Assembly (NCBI GenBank): GCA_965199095.1
Contig: CBDAQM010000008.1
Coordinates: forward strand, 276,597-340,596
Length of the DNA stretch: 64,000 bases
Source: LMUY01 sp965199095
GTDB taxonomy: Bacteria; Pseudomonadota; Alphaproteobacteria; Acetobacterales; Acetobacteraceae
Direction: 5' to 3'
Under the pieces are notes generated by a model, which saw nothing but the letters and a program-made list of their open reading frames with translations, did not search any database and had not been told where the DNA came from. Below are positions 33,688 through 42,218 of this stretch, piece by piece (positions within the stretch are counted from its first letter, which is position 1; each line of letters opens with the position of its first letter). The translations under genes and the position numbers were made by a program.

Positions 33688-34881
33688 ATGAGCAAGGCAG
33701 CCGGGACCCAAGGGCGGACAGCCAACATCGTCGGATGGGCGCACACGCCCTTCGGGAAATTGGACGCACCGGACGTAGAGGCGCTGATGGCTCAGGTAAG
33801 CCGGGCGGCGCTGGACCATGCCGGCGTGTCGCCCGACGACGTGGATGCCGTCGCAGTCGGTGTCTACAACAACGGCTTCTCCCGCCAGGGCTTCGAGGGC
33901 GCGCTCGCGGCGCTCGGCGAGCCGGCTCTGACCTACGTGCCCGCGGTGCATGTCGAGAACGCGTGCGCCACCGGTTCGGCTGCGATCCAGTCGGCGGCGA
34001 ACGCGATCGAGAGCGGGCAGGCGCGCATCGCGCTGGTGATCGGTGCGGAGAAGATGACGGCGCTACCGACGGCGGTGGTGGGCGAGAATCTGCTGACCGG
34101 ATGCTATCGCAAAGAGGAAGACCAGGTCGAGGGCGGGTTCGCCGGCATCTTCGGGCGCCTGGCTGAAATCTACTTTCAGCGCTATGGCGATAAAAGCGAG
34201 GAGTTGGCGCGGATCGCGGCGAAGAACCACCGCAACGGTGTCGCGAACCCGTGGGCGCAGATGCGCCGCGATCTCGGTTTTGAGTTCTGCAACACCGTCT
34301 CCGCCAAGAATCCTCGTGTCGCCGGGCCATTGCGGCGGACGGACTGCTCGCTCGTGTCCGACGGGGCGGCCGCGATCGTGCTGGCAGATGAGGAAACCGC
34401 GGGCACGTTGCAGCGCGCCATCCGATTCCGCGCGCGCAGGCAGGTCAACGACATCCTTCCCCTGTCGCGGCGCGACCCGGTGGCCTTCGAAGGCGCGCGG
34501 CGCGCCTGGACCAAGGCGCGTGAGGATGCGGGCATCACGCTCGACGACCTTTCGCTGGTGGAGACCCATGACTGCTTCACCATGGCCGAACTGCTGGAAT
34601 ACGAGGCGATGGGCCTGGCCGAGCCGGGCCAGGGCTACCGGGTCGTGCGCGAAGGCGTCGCGGAAAAGACCGGGTGGCTGCCCATCAACCCGTCAGGCGG
34701 CTTGAAGTCCAAGGGCCACCCGATCGGCGCCACTGGCGTGTCCATGCACGTGATGGCGGCGCTGCAGCTCATGAACGAAGCCGGCGAGATGCAGATCCCA
34801 GGCGCCACGATGGCCGGCGTATTCAACATGGGCGGGGCGGCGGTGGCGAATTACGTCTCGGTCCTAGAACGCGTGCGCTGA
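33688..34881 (+). CDS. Thiolase family protein, SCP-x type
   Basis: This 397-residue thiolase would cleave a 3-ketoacyl-CoA or form a C-C bond. The acyl-accepting Cys93 is in VENACATGSAA, and the KSKGHPIGATG His motif is present. The usual C-terminal CxGGG is replaced by NMGGAAV, a feature of the SCP-x-like subfamily, which often acts on unusual or branched acyl-CoAs. The ATG at 33688 has AGGAG upstream. Its stop overlaps the start of the next ligase gene (TGATG), so thiolase and ligase are made in step. Confidence 0.9.
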   Translation: MSKAAGTQGRTANIVGWAHTPFGKLDAPDVEALMAQVSRAALDHAGVSPDDVDAVAVGVYNNGFSRQGFEGALAALGEPALTYVPAVHVENACATGSAAIQSAANAIESGQARIALVIGAEKMTALPTAVVGENLLTGCYRKEEDQVEGGFAGIFGRLAEIYFQRYGDKSEELARIAAKNHRNGVANPWAQMRRDLGFEFCNTVSAKNPRVAGPLRRTDCSLVSDGAAAIVLADEETAGTLQRAIRFRARRQVNDILPLSRRDPVAFEGARRAWTKAREDAGITLDDLSLVETHDCFTMAELLEYEAMGLAEPGQGYRVVREGVAEKTGWLPINPSGGLKSKGHPIGATGVSMHVMAALQLMNEAGEMQIPGATMAGVFNMGGAAVANYVSVLERVR

Positions 34882-36521
34882 TGGGCGCCGGCTCGAGGAT
34901 GGACGCTGGCCCCGGCCTGCCGGTGTCGCGCAAGGTGATGAACTTGGCGCAGTTCGTCACCCAGTCGGCCCGGCGGTTCCCAGACCGGCCGGCGTTGATT
35001 TGGGGGGACCGGCGCTGGAGTTGGGCCGAATTTAATGCGCGGGTCTCCGCACTATCGGCCGTGCTGGCCGATCACGGCATCGGGTTCGGTGACCGGGTCG
35101 TCGTCCAGTCGAAAAACAGCAACCTGATGCTGGAGTCGATGTGGGCCTGCTTCCGCATCGGCGCGGTATGGGTGCCAACCAACTTCCGCCTGCTGCCGGA
35201 CGATGTCGCCTATATCGCGACCGCATCCGGCGCCCGCGCGCTGCTGTGCGGGGGCGAATTCCCGGAGCACGCCGCGGCAGTGGCGAACGTTATGTCCGAC
35301 ATGGCCCTGGTAGCCCGGATGGGGCCTGGTCCGTTCGACGCGCCCGACCTGGACGCGCTCATGGCGGCGCAGGCAGGGGCCGAATACCCGGCGGCGGCGG
35401 TAGAGTACGACCATCCGTGCTGGTTCATATCAACGTCGGGCACGACGGGCCGGCCGAAGCTCGCGGTGCTGACGCATGGCCAGATGGCGTACATCGTCAC
35501 CAGCCATCTGGCCGATCTCGTGCCGGGCACGACGGAGGATGACCGTTGCCTTGTCGTGGCGCCTCTGTCGCACGGTGCTGGGAACCATGGGCTGACCCAG
35601 GTCGCCCGGGGCGCGACCACGGTGCTGCTGCCAACCGAGCGGTTCGACCCGGCCGAGGTTTGGCGTTTGGTGGCGGAGCACCGGATCACCAACATGTTCA
35701 CGGTGCCGACCATCATCAAGCTGCTGGTCGAGCATCCGGCCGTTGATGCGAACGACCATAGCTCCCTGCGTCATGTGGTGTACGCGGGCGCCCCGATGTA
35801 CAGGGCCGACCAGAAGCGCGCCCTGGCCAAGCTAGGTCCGGTGCTGGTGCAGTATTTCGGCCTCAGTGAGGTAACGGGGTGCATCACCGTCCTGACGCCT
35901 GCCCTGCACGTCCTGGACGATGGCGCGGATGCACGCGTCGGCACCTGCGGCGTCGCCCGGACCGGCGTCGACATCCAGGTGCAGGACCCGGAAACCGGCG
36001 CGATCTTGCCTTTGGGGACGACGGGCGAGATTTGCGTGTGTGGCCTGGCGGTGTTCGCTGGCTACCACGATAATCCGGCGGCGAACGCCAAGGCGTTCCG
36101 CAACGGCTGGTTCCGCACCGGCGACCTCGGCCACCTGGATTCTGAAGGCTTCCTGTTCATCACCGGTCGAGCCTCCGACATGTATATCTCGGGCGGGTCG
36201 AACGTTTATCCGCGCGAGATCGAGGAGGTGATTTTAACCCATCCGGCGATCCTGGAAGTCGCGGTGCTCGGCGTGCCGGATGCCGTGTGGGGCGAGATCG
36301 GCGTCGCCGTTGCGGTGCTGCGGCCAGAGGGAACCCTGGACGAGGCCGGCCTGCTGTCGTGGCTGGAGGGCCGGGTGGCCCGCTACAAGCAGCCGCGCCG
36401 GGCTTTCTTTCTGCCGGACTTGCCGAAATCTGGTTACGGCAAGGTGACCAAGGTAACGATCCGGCAGGAGCTGATCTCCCGCGGCTTGGTTGCGGCGCCC
36501 TCGGACAAGGTTGGCGCCTGA
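34881..36521 (+). CDS. Acyl-CoA synthetase (AMP-forming)
   Basis: This ANL-superfamily ligase has about 546 residues. Motifs are FISTSGTTGRPKLAVLTHG, YFGLSEVTGCITV, GWFRTGDLGHLDSEGF, the hinge SDMYISGGSNVYPREIEE, and catalytic Lys in LPKSGYGKVTK. It would prime a carboxylic acid as CoA thioester for the SDR and thiolase next door. The ATG at 34881 is coupled to the thiolase stop; an ATG at 34938 is an alternative, since the first 19 residues are poorly conserved in character. It converges with the MarR gene across 18 bases. Confidence 0.88.
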   Translation: MGAGSRMDAGPGLPVSRKVMNLAQFVTQSARRFPDRPALIWGDRRWSWAEFNARVSALSAVLADHGIGFGDRVVVQSKNSNLMLESMWACFRIGAVWVPTNFRLLPDDVAYIATASGARALLCGGEFPEHAAAVANVMSDMALVARMGPGPFDAPDLDALMAAQAGAEYPAAAVEYDHPCWFISTSGTTGRPKLAVLTHGQMAYIVTSHLADLVPGTTEDDRCLVVAPLSHGAGNHGLTQVARGATTVLLPTERFDPAEVWRLVAEHRITNMFTVPTIIKLLVEHPAVDANDHSSLRHVVYAGAPMYRADQKRALAKLGPVLVQYFGLSEVTGCITVLTPALHVLDDGADARVGTCGVARTGVDIQVQDPETGAILPLGTTGEICVCGLAVFAGYHDNPAANAKAFRNGWFRTGDLGHLDSEGFLFITGRASDMYISGGSNVYPREIEEVILTHPAILEVAVLGVPDAVWGEIGVAVAVLRPEGTLDEAGLLSWLEGRVARYKQPRRAFFLPDLPKSGYGKVTKVTIRQELISRGLVAAPSDKVGA

Positions 36522-36539
36522 GCCATGCGGCCGGATCGG

Positions 36540-37013
36540 CTAGACCGCATCCCGCAATTTCGCCAGCGCCAGCAACGCGGCCCGGAGCTGGCCGTAGGCC
36601 TCGTCGCCGAGGCGGATGGCCAAGTCCCGCTCGATGGTGAGCTGGGTTCGGCGGATTTGGCGCATCAACTGCAACCCGCGCGGGGAAAACTGGACCATGC
36701 GCGCACGGGCGTCGTCGCTGCTTTGTTCGACGGTCACCAGGTCAAGGTCCAGGCACGCCCGAACCAGGCCGGTGATGGCGGGCTTGGTGAGGTTGGCGCG
36801 GCTGGCCAGGTCGGACATCCGGGTCCCGTCCGCATCAAGGTGGCGCAGCAGGTTGAAGTGCGTGTTGCGGATGCCCGGAAAGCCAGCGGGTACGAGGGAT
36901 TTCAGCAGCGTCGCGTTGTAGAGTTCGTAGCCCTCATACAGCAACCGGCCGGTATTAAGCCTCCGCCAGTCCCGTTTGAAATCGGCTGCCTGGAGATGTC
37001 TGGCCCTCCTCAC
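36540..37013 (-). CDS. MarR-family transcriptional regulator
   Basis: This is a 157-residue winged-helix regulator. The recognition-helix region is MSDLASRANLTKPAITGLVR, followed by the wing VTVEQSSDDARARMVQFSPRG, with long dimerisation helices at both ends. MarR proteins of this kind frequently sense CoA thioesters or aromatic acids. It overlaps the upstream duplicated-domain gene by four bases (37010-37013). It is a good candidate regulator of the ligase-thiolase module or of the two duplicated-domain genes. Confidence 0.88.
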   Translation of the reverse strand: MRRARHLQAADFKRDWRRLNTGRLLYEGYELYNATLLKSLVPAGFPGIRNTHFNLLRHLDADGTRMSDLASRANLTKPAITGLVRACLDLDLVTVEQSSDDARARMVQFSPRGLQLMRQIRRTQLTIERDLAIRLGDEAYGQLRAALLALAKLRDAV

Positions 37014-37882
37014 GTCTGCCTGAGCGCATCGATGAATGCCCGAAGCGTCATGCCCACGCGCGCGCCCCGTTCGCGCGCTGTGTCGTTGACATGGGACAAA
37101 ACGCCATCCTGGTAGCAGGAGCGCGCGTCGCCGACCCGGGCGCTATCGGCCGCGACCGTGGCGGCGATCACGCCCGAGAGGTCCAGCGCCGCCAGGCGGC
37201 TGTAGCCCGAGCCATCCTTGGCGCCGCCGGCATCATGGAAGAAAGCGGCGAACACACCGGGAGGAACCACCTTGTCCGGCCTGCCCCCCACCAGCGCGCC
37301 ATGGGAGGCGGTCACGACGATCCGCCCGGCGTCCTCCGGCTGGAACAGCGATGCGGAATCGATGCCGATGACCACACGTTTTCCTTCATCCTGGTCGATG
37401 ACGAAACGGGACTCCTGCAACTGCGGCACCGGGCCAGTGGGCTGCGCCGCCGACCGCATCCGCAGCGCGCAATCCTGAACGGTTTGACCCGGCGCGCAGC
37501 CCAGCGCCGCCGCCGTCCGGTTGACCGCGCTGATCACGCCCGTCGCGAGCATGTCCGCCGCGTCGGCGATGCGGCACGACTGCGAATCCGCGGTGGCGGC
37601 AGCCATCCCGATCGCATCCAGGAACGGGAGCGAGGCGATGCCAGCCTGGTCCTTGCCCACGCCGGCGTCGTTCAGGATCACCGCGCGCGCGCCACCATTC
37701 GCAGCGCACCAGCCGGCATAGACGCCACCATGCGATCCGGCGACGACCACCTGCCCCCGGTGCGCCGGCAGCATCTTGGTGATGGTATCCGTGGTGTGGA
37801 TCACCAGGCTTTCAGGATCGTCCGCGCCGGCTGCCAAGACATTTCCCCGTCCAAATATCGCGTCCAGACTTCGTTGAGCCAC
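37010..37882 (-). CDS. Unrecognised protein made of two related halves
   Basis: I do not recognise this family. The roughly 290-residue protein is an internal tandem duplication. The first half has GQVVVAGSHGGVYAGW, AVILNDAGVGKDQAGI and VISAVNRTAAALG. The second half repeats the order with GRIVVTASHGALVGGR, AAFFHDAGGAKDGSGY and VLSHVNDTARERG. So each half carries an SHG motif, a (N/H)DAG motif and a closing VN.TA helix. No signal peptide or membrane segment is seen. The start is GTG at 37882. It is coupled to the MarR gene and divergent from a protein that is also internally duplicated, which suggests a joint function with the acyl-CoA module. Confidence 0.7.
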   Translation of the reverse strand: MAQRSLDAIFGRGNVLAAGADDPESLVIHTTDTITKMLPAHRGQVVVAGSHGGVYAGWCAANGGARAVILNDAGVGKDQAGIASLPFLDAIGMAAATADSQSCRIADAADMLATGVISAVNRTAAALGCAPGQTVQDCALRMRSAAQPTGPVPQLQESRFVIDQDEGKRVVIGIDSASLFQPEDAGRIVVTASHGALVGGRPDKVVPPGVFAAFFHDAGGAKDGSGYSRLAALDLSGVIAATVAADSARVGDARSCYQDGVLSHVNDTARERGARVGMTLRAFIDALRQT

Positions 37883-37971
37883 TTGCGCCTGTCAAGCAGC
37901 CCAGAGACCGGATGCTCGCGTCGCCTCAGCGCGCATTGCGTCGATCCTAAGGCTTTTATGGAAGGCAGAAG

Positions 37972-38868
37972 ATGACCAAGGCTGAACTACCCGGTACGAG
38001 GCTCACGGCCTCCGGACCGCGGACCATCCGCCAGCCTGGCCCGGCTTCTGCCGAGCGTTGCGTCGCGGTGCCGGTGGCAAGCAGACCGATCGAGGCAACG
38101 CTGCCGGCCGGCATGCTCCTGCTCGACGCGCTGCACGCGCTTTTGGCCGAGCAGTACGATGGCGCGTGCCTCACCCTGACGGGTGGCGGCCTTGGTCCGT
38201 TCGCCTACGTCATGCCTGCCAAATCACCGGACGCCGACCACGCGGCCTTCTACAGCGCGACGTTCCGCCCGGCCGGGGAGACGCGGTTGGAAACCGGCGC
38301 CGCCACCGTGGGCTTCCGCGACGGCCAGCCGTTCTTCCACTGCCACGCGATATGGACCGAAGCCGACGGCCGCCAGGGTTGCGGGCACGTGCTGCCGGAT
38401 GAGACGGTGATCGCCGCCCCGATCCAAGTCCGCGGCGGCGGCCTGATCGGGGCGCGGTTCGAGGTCCATCCGAATCGTGAAACCGGCTATAGCCTGCTGA
38501 CGCCCGTTGCGACGGCACGGGCCCATCCGCCAGGCGCGCGTCGCGCCGTCGCGCTGCGGCTGGCGCCGAACCAGGACATCACGGCGGCGCTGGAGCAGGC
38601 CGGCGCGCGGGCCGGGTTCGCCCGCGCCGAGATCGCGGGGGGCGTCGGCAGCACGATCGGCGTTCATTTCGACGCCGCACCCCCTATCACGGGCTACGCG
38701 ACCGAACTGCTCGTCCGGCACGGCGCCATCTGCTGTGACGGGGTTGGTTCGCCGACGGAGATCGACATCGTCGTCGTCGACCTGGACGGCAACATCGGCG
38801 AGGGGCGGCTGGTGGCGGCCGACAACCCGGTGCTGATCACGTTCGAGGGGCTGCTCCAGCAGGCATAG
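37972..38868 (+). CDS. Protein with two tandem PPC/DUF296 domains
   Basis: This 298-residue protein appears to hold two PPC (plants and prokaryotes conserved, DUF296) domains. The first spans about 47-155 (LLDALHALLAEQYDGACLTL to CGHVLPDETVIAAPI). The second spans about 185-297 and ends DIVVVDLDGNIGEGRLVAAD, NPVLITFEGLL. The paired HCHA and GCGHV motifs of domain 1 could bind metal, while the second domain has lost these His. In prokaryotes PPC proteins are usually single-domain trimers of unknown function. It is divergent from the duplicated protein and MarR gene. The IS4 element lies 54 bases downstream. Confidence 0.72.
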   Translation: MTKAELPGTRLTASGPRTIRQPGPASAERCVAVPVASRPIEATLPAGMLLLDALHALLAEQYDGACLTLTGGGLGPFAYVMPAKSPDADHAAFYSATFRPAGETRLETGAATVGFRDGQPFFHCHAIWTEADGRQGCGHVLPDETVIAAPIQVRGGGLIGARFEVHPNRETGYSLLTPVATARAHPPGARRAVALRLAPNQDITAALEQAGARAGFARAEIAGGVGSTIGVHFDAAPPITGYATELLVRHGAICCDGVGSPTEIDIVVVDLDGNIGEGRLVAADNPVLITFEGLLQQA

Positions 38869-38922
38869 TTAGTACAGCGTTTTCATGAAACGACTTCTAT
38901 CCCGCCGCCTGACGCAGGCTCT

Positions 38923-38960
38923 TCGTAGGGTGGGCTTTAGCCCCATGTGCGTTAAGATAG
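38923..38960 (+). repeat. Left terminal inverted repeat of the IS4-family element
   Basis: These 38 bp, beginning TCGTAGGGTGGG and ending GTTAAGATAG, are the exact reverse complement of 40281-40318. Beyond it the inner bases are only partly related (GGTTGAC versus GGTTTGAC). Confidence 0.93.
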
Positions 38961-38998
38961 GGTTGACTCGACGCGAATCGGCATGATTCTGGGTGCAG

Positions 38999-40289
38999 AT
39001 GCAGCCAGCATCTCATGTTATCGACAGTTTCCCTGAGCTTCTAGCGCGCTTGCCCCCGGGATTGGATCTAGATGCGCTGGCGATATCGAGCCGAGCCATC
39101 GAGCGTCCGCGCAAGGTGTGCGATGGGGCGAGCCTGTTGCGGTTGGCTTTGGCGCGCGGTCCAGGCGGGCTATCGCTCAATCAAACGGCAGCGTGGGCGT
39201 CGATGAGCGGCTTGGCCCAGCTCAGCGATCCCGCGGTCAAATACCGCTTGGACAAGGCAGTCGATTTCCTGAAAGCCATCATGGAACAACAGCTTGCTGC
39301 CCGGACGGGCAGCGCTGTCATCCGGTGGCCAGGACGCAGCCTGCGCATTGTCGATGGCACCAACATCTCGCAGCAGGCAAGCCTTGGCACCGACTGGCGG
39401 GTGCATGCCGGGTTCGACCTCGCCACCGGCGGCTTTTTCCACCTGGAACTGACCGACAACCGCGGCGCCGAGTCGCTGGCGCGCGGCGCGCCCGTGGCTG
39501 GCGAAGTGCGCATCGCCGATCGCAACTATGCCAACGCTGGCGCCCTGCATCGTCTTTGCCAGCAAGCCGAGCGCGTTGACTTCATCGTGCGGGCACGATG
39601 GAAGTCGTTCGCGTTGCGCACTCCCGCTGGTGCGCCCTTCACCCTCATCGAGCACCTCAGCGCCCTCGACCCCGCCACACAGACGAGCGAGGTGCTGGTG
39701 CACGCGGCCGTCGACAAGACGACGCATGTGCCACTGCGCCTGATCATCCAGCGCCGACCACCTGAACAGATCGAGAAGACCCAGCACCATCTTCGCAAAG
39801 CAGCCTTGCGTAAGCAGAAGAAACTCGACCCCCGGACGCTTGTGGCCGCACAATTCCTCATCCTTGCGACCTCATTGCCCGCCGAAACCTACCCGGCGAG
39901 CGAAATACTTATCGTCTATAGACTACGATGGCAGATCGAACTCGCCTTCAAGCGATTGAAGTCGCTGCTGCACATCGACCAATTGCCCACACGCACCACC
40001 AGCGCTTCCCGAAGTTGGCTCTACGCTCACCTCATCCTGGCTCTCTTATGCGACGACATGAACCAGGATTTCCTGGAATCTTCCCCCTCAGGACCTTGCC
40101 GAGATCGACTGCACACCCTCGCCATGGCGCATCCATAAAACAGCAGCCTTGCTGCTGCTCATGGCAGTCCTTGGAACCCTACCACTCGATCGCATGCTCA
40201 AGTCGAGCGCCCATCTCCATCGGCAACTCGCACACCAGCCACGAAAACGAAAACCAGACGTGATCTATCCCGTCAAACCACTATCTTAA
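38999..40289 (+). pseudogene. IS4-family transposase with a late frameshift
   Basis: This is a DDE transposase of the DDE_Tnp_1/IS4 type. RIVDGTNIS holds the first Asp, RIADRNYANAG the second, and YRLRWQIELAFKRLKSLL the YREK-like motif with Glu. The frame stops at 40138, but the family-typical tail resumes in the next frame (DLAEIDCTPSPWRIHKTAAL to KPDVIYPVKPLS) and ends at 40289 inside the right inverted repeat. So a single-base slip at the C5 run 40083-40087 removes about 50 residues. It may be an inactivating mutation or a frameshifting site. The start is the ATG at 38999. Confidence 0.82.
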
Positions 40290-40318
40290 CGCACATGGGG
40301 CTAAAGCCCACCCTACGA
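40281..40318 (-). repeat. Right terminal inverted repeat of the IS4-family element
   Basis: This is the exact complement of 38923-38960. The restored transposase frame ends inside it with TAA at 40287-40289. Confidence 0.93.
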
Positions 40319-40452
40319 CGTCCTCTCGATAGGGTCGGTACCGTGGAATCGATCTACTAGCCTGTGAAAATCGCTCTCGGCCTGCTGCGGCATTGACAAT
40401 TTGATTAAGTCGGTGAACCGTCTCTACAACAAAGATTTGTGGGAGGTTGAAC

Positions 40453-40545
40453 GTGACGGTCGCGCGTCCTTGCATTCCGAGTGACATCGTTTCAGCCGCT
40501 GCGGCAGGCTCCACGTCACGCGCGGCGAAGATGGGGCCGGCCTGA
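40453..40545 (+). CDS. Possible 30-residue leader peptide
   Basis: A GTG codon eight bases after a strong GGGAGG ribosome-binding site opens a 30-codon frame (VTVARPCIPSDIVSAAAAG...) whose TGA overlaps the ATG of the next dehydrogenase (TGATG). The gene has no clear SD of its own, so this small frame may deliver ribosomes to it by coupling. It could also be the tail of a gene cut by the IS4 insertion. A TTGACA hexamer lies upstream at 40393-40398. Confidence 0.4.
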   Translation: MTVARPCIPSDIVSAAAAGSTSRAAKMGPA

Positions 40546-41303
40546 TGGCACGCCGGGTCGCCGTAGTAACGGGCGGCGGCAGCGGGATCGGGGCGGCAAT
40601 CTGTGCGCGTTTCGCGGTCGACGGCATGGCAGTCGTCGTCGCGGACCGGGACGAGGAGAACGCGCGGCGCATCGCCGCCGACATTTCCGCGAAGGGTGGC
40701 GAGGCCGCCGCCGCCGCCATGGACGCGGCCGATCCCGCCAGCGTCGAGCGGGCCATGGCCCAGGCCGAGACGCAGTTCGGGTCGCTGGACGTGATGGTGG
40801 CCTCCGCCGGCATCGGCATCCAGAAGTCGATGCTGGATACGACGTTCGAGGAGTGGAACGCCATCATCGCGGTGAACCTCACGGGGGTGTTCCTGTGCGG
40901 CAAGGCGGCGGCTGCGCGCATGGCGCCGCGAGGATTCGGCCGCATCATCAACATTTCTTCGGTTGCCGGGCTGCGTGGCATCCCCGGTCGTTGCGCGTAT
41001 GGGGCGTCCAAGGGCGGCGTCAACAGCCTGACGCAGGTCATGGCCGTGGAGTTCGGAACCTTCGGCGTCACGGTCAACGCCATCGCGCCGGGCCCCATCA
41101 ACACCCCGCTGACCGATCGCATGCACACGGACGCGACCCGGCGGGCCTATACGGACGCGATGCCGCTGCGCCGATACGGCGCGCTGTCTGAGGCGGCGGG
41201 GGCTGCGTCATTCCTGGCGTCCGACGATGCCGCCTTCGTCACCGGCCACATACTCCCCGTCGATGGCGGCATGGCCGCCGCGGGTCCGTCCTTCAATGTC
41301 TAA
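40545..41303 (+). CDS. Short-chain dehydrogenase/reductase
   Basis: This SDR oxidoreductase has 252 residues. It has TGGGSGIGAAICARF for the cofactor, VADRDEENARR giving an acidic NAD-preferring residue, ASAGIG, the catalytic Ser in NISSVAGLRG, and YGASKGG. Its C-terminal pattern (FVTGHILPVDGGM) is that of classical FabG-like enzymes. It begins the locus made of two SDRs, a TRAP transporter and an MmgE/PrpD protein, and probably oxidises a hydroxy-acid imported by the transporter. A 30-codon coupled frame precedes it. Confidence 0.9.
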   Translation: MARRVAVVTGGGSGIGAAICARFAVDGMAVVVADRDEENARRIAADISAKGGEAAAAAMDAADPASVERAMAQAETQFGSLDVMVASAGIGIQKSMLDTTFEEWNAIIAVNLTGVFLCGKAAAARMAPRGFGRIINISSVAGLRGIPGRCAYGASKGGVNSLTQVMAVEFGTFGVTVNAIAPGPINTPLTDRMHTDATRRAYTDAMPLRRYGALSEAAGAASFLASDDAAFVTGHILPVDGGMAAAGPSFNV

Positions 41304-41353
41304 GGCAGCGTCGGCACCGGCCGAGAGATTCAGCTCACAGAAGGAGGACCGCG

Positions 41354-42121
41354 ATGTCTGAACAGCACCCGTCGCCCCGGATCGGTCCGCAGACGACCGT
41401 CCTCGTCACAGGGGCAAGCAGCGGCATCGGGCAGGTCGTGGCCATGCAGCTTGCCGAACAGGGCTGCCAGGTGGTGCTGGCCGCGCGCCGGGCTGACCGC
41501 ATCGCCGCGATGGCCGCCGAGATCGGGCCGACGGCCCTCGCCTGGCCGATCGACCTGCGGGACAGTGCCGCGATCGAGCGGCTGCCGGCCGAACTGCCGG
41601 AGCAATTCCGCACGATCGACATCCTGGTCAACAATGCCGGTAGCGACGTCGGCGGCCGCCTGCCGTTCATCGAGCGGCCGGCATCCGCCTGGGACGGAAT
41701 GATCGACACCAATCTCCGCGCCGTGTTCGGCATCACCCGGGCGGTGCTGCCCGGCATGCTGCAGCGCAAGCGGGGCGACATCGTCAACGTCGGCTCGATC
41801 TCAGGCATCCGGTCGTATGCCAATGTCACGGCCTACGGCGCCACGAAGGCGGCAATCCACATGTTCAGCGAGAACCTGCGCTCCGAGCTGGAGGGGTCGG
41901 GGGTGCGGGTGATGGAGATGCTGCCGGGTCCGGTGCGGACCGAGTTCATGGAAGTCCGGTTCGGCGGCGACCGGGAGCGGATCGAGCGTTACTGGAAGGA
42001 GCTCAGCGAGAGCGCGCCGCTGGAGGCTGAGGATATCGCGCGGTGCGTGCTGTTCGCCTTGTCGCAGCCTGCCCACGTAACGCTTTCGCAGATCGTCGTC
42101 ATGCCTTCCGCCCGCTGCTGA
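41354..42121 (+). CDS. Short-chain dehydrogenase/reductase
   Basis: This second SDR has 255 residues. Motifs are VTGASSGIGQVVAMQLAEQG, LAARRADR with a basic residue after strand 2 that suggests NADP use, LVNNAGSDVGG, the Ser in NVGSISGI, and YGATKAA. The C-terminus (EMLPGPVRTEFME) resembles the YdfG/3-hydroxy acid dehydrogenase group. It follows the previous SDR by 50 bases with AGAAGGAGG before its ATG. The pair may interconvert a hydroxy and keto acid with different cofactors. Confidence 0.88.
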   Translation: MSEQHPSPRIGPQTTVLVTGASSGIGQVVAMQLAEQGCQVVLAARRADRIAAMAAEIGPTALAWPIDLRDSAAIERLPAELPEQFRTIDILVNNAGSDVGGRLPFIERPASAWDGMIDTNLRAVFGITRAVLPGMLQRKRGDIVNVGSISGIRSYANVTAYGATKAAIHMFSENLRSELEGSGVRVMEMLPGPVRTEFMEVRFGGDRERIERYWKELSESAPLEAEDIARCVLFALSQPAHVTLSQIVVMPSARC

Positions 42122-42218
42122 CAGGCGCCTTTGGCGGCTCCTAACGGAGCAGCCACCACGGAACACTCGCTTTAACCAATCAGAAGGACCCATGAAGGGT
42201 TCGTAAAAGGAAACGAAA

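Larger units (their letters stand above)
38923..40318 (+). mobile_element. Complete IS4-family insertion sequence
   Basis: This is a roughly 1.4-kb element bounded by 38-bp perfect inverted repeats. It encodes one transposase reading outward from the left end. No convincing target-site duplication is seen between the left flank (...GACGCAGGCTCT) and the right flank (CGTCCTCTCG...), so flanking rearrangement or a short, mutated duplication is possible. Confidence 0.92.

Noticed and set aside
38869..40340. Target-site duplication around the IS4-family element
   Set aside because: The flanks do not show a convincing direct repeat of 8-12 bases, so none is claimed.
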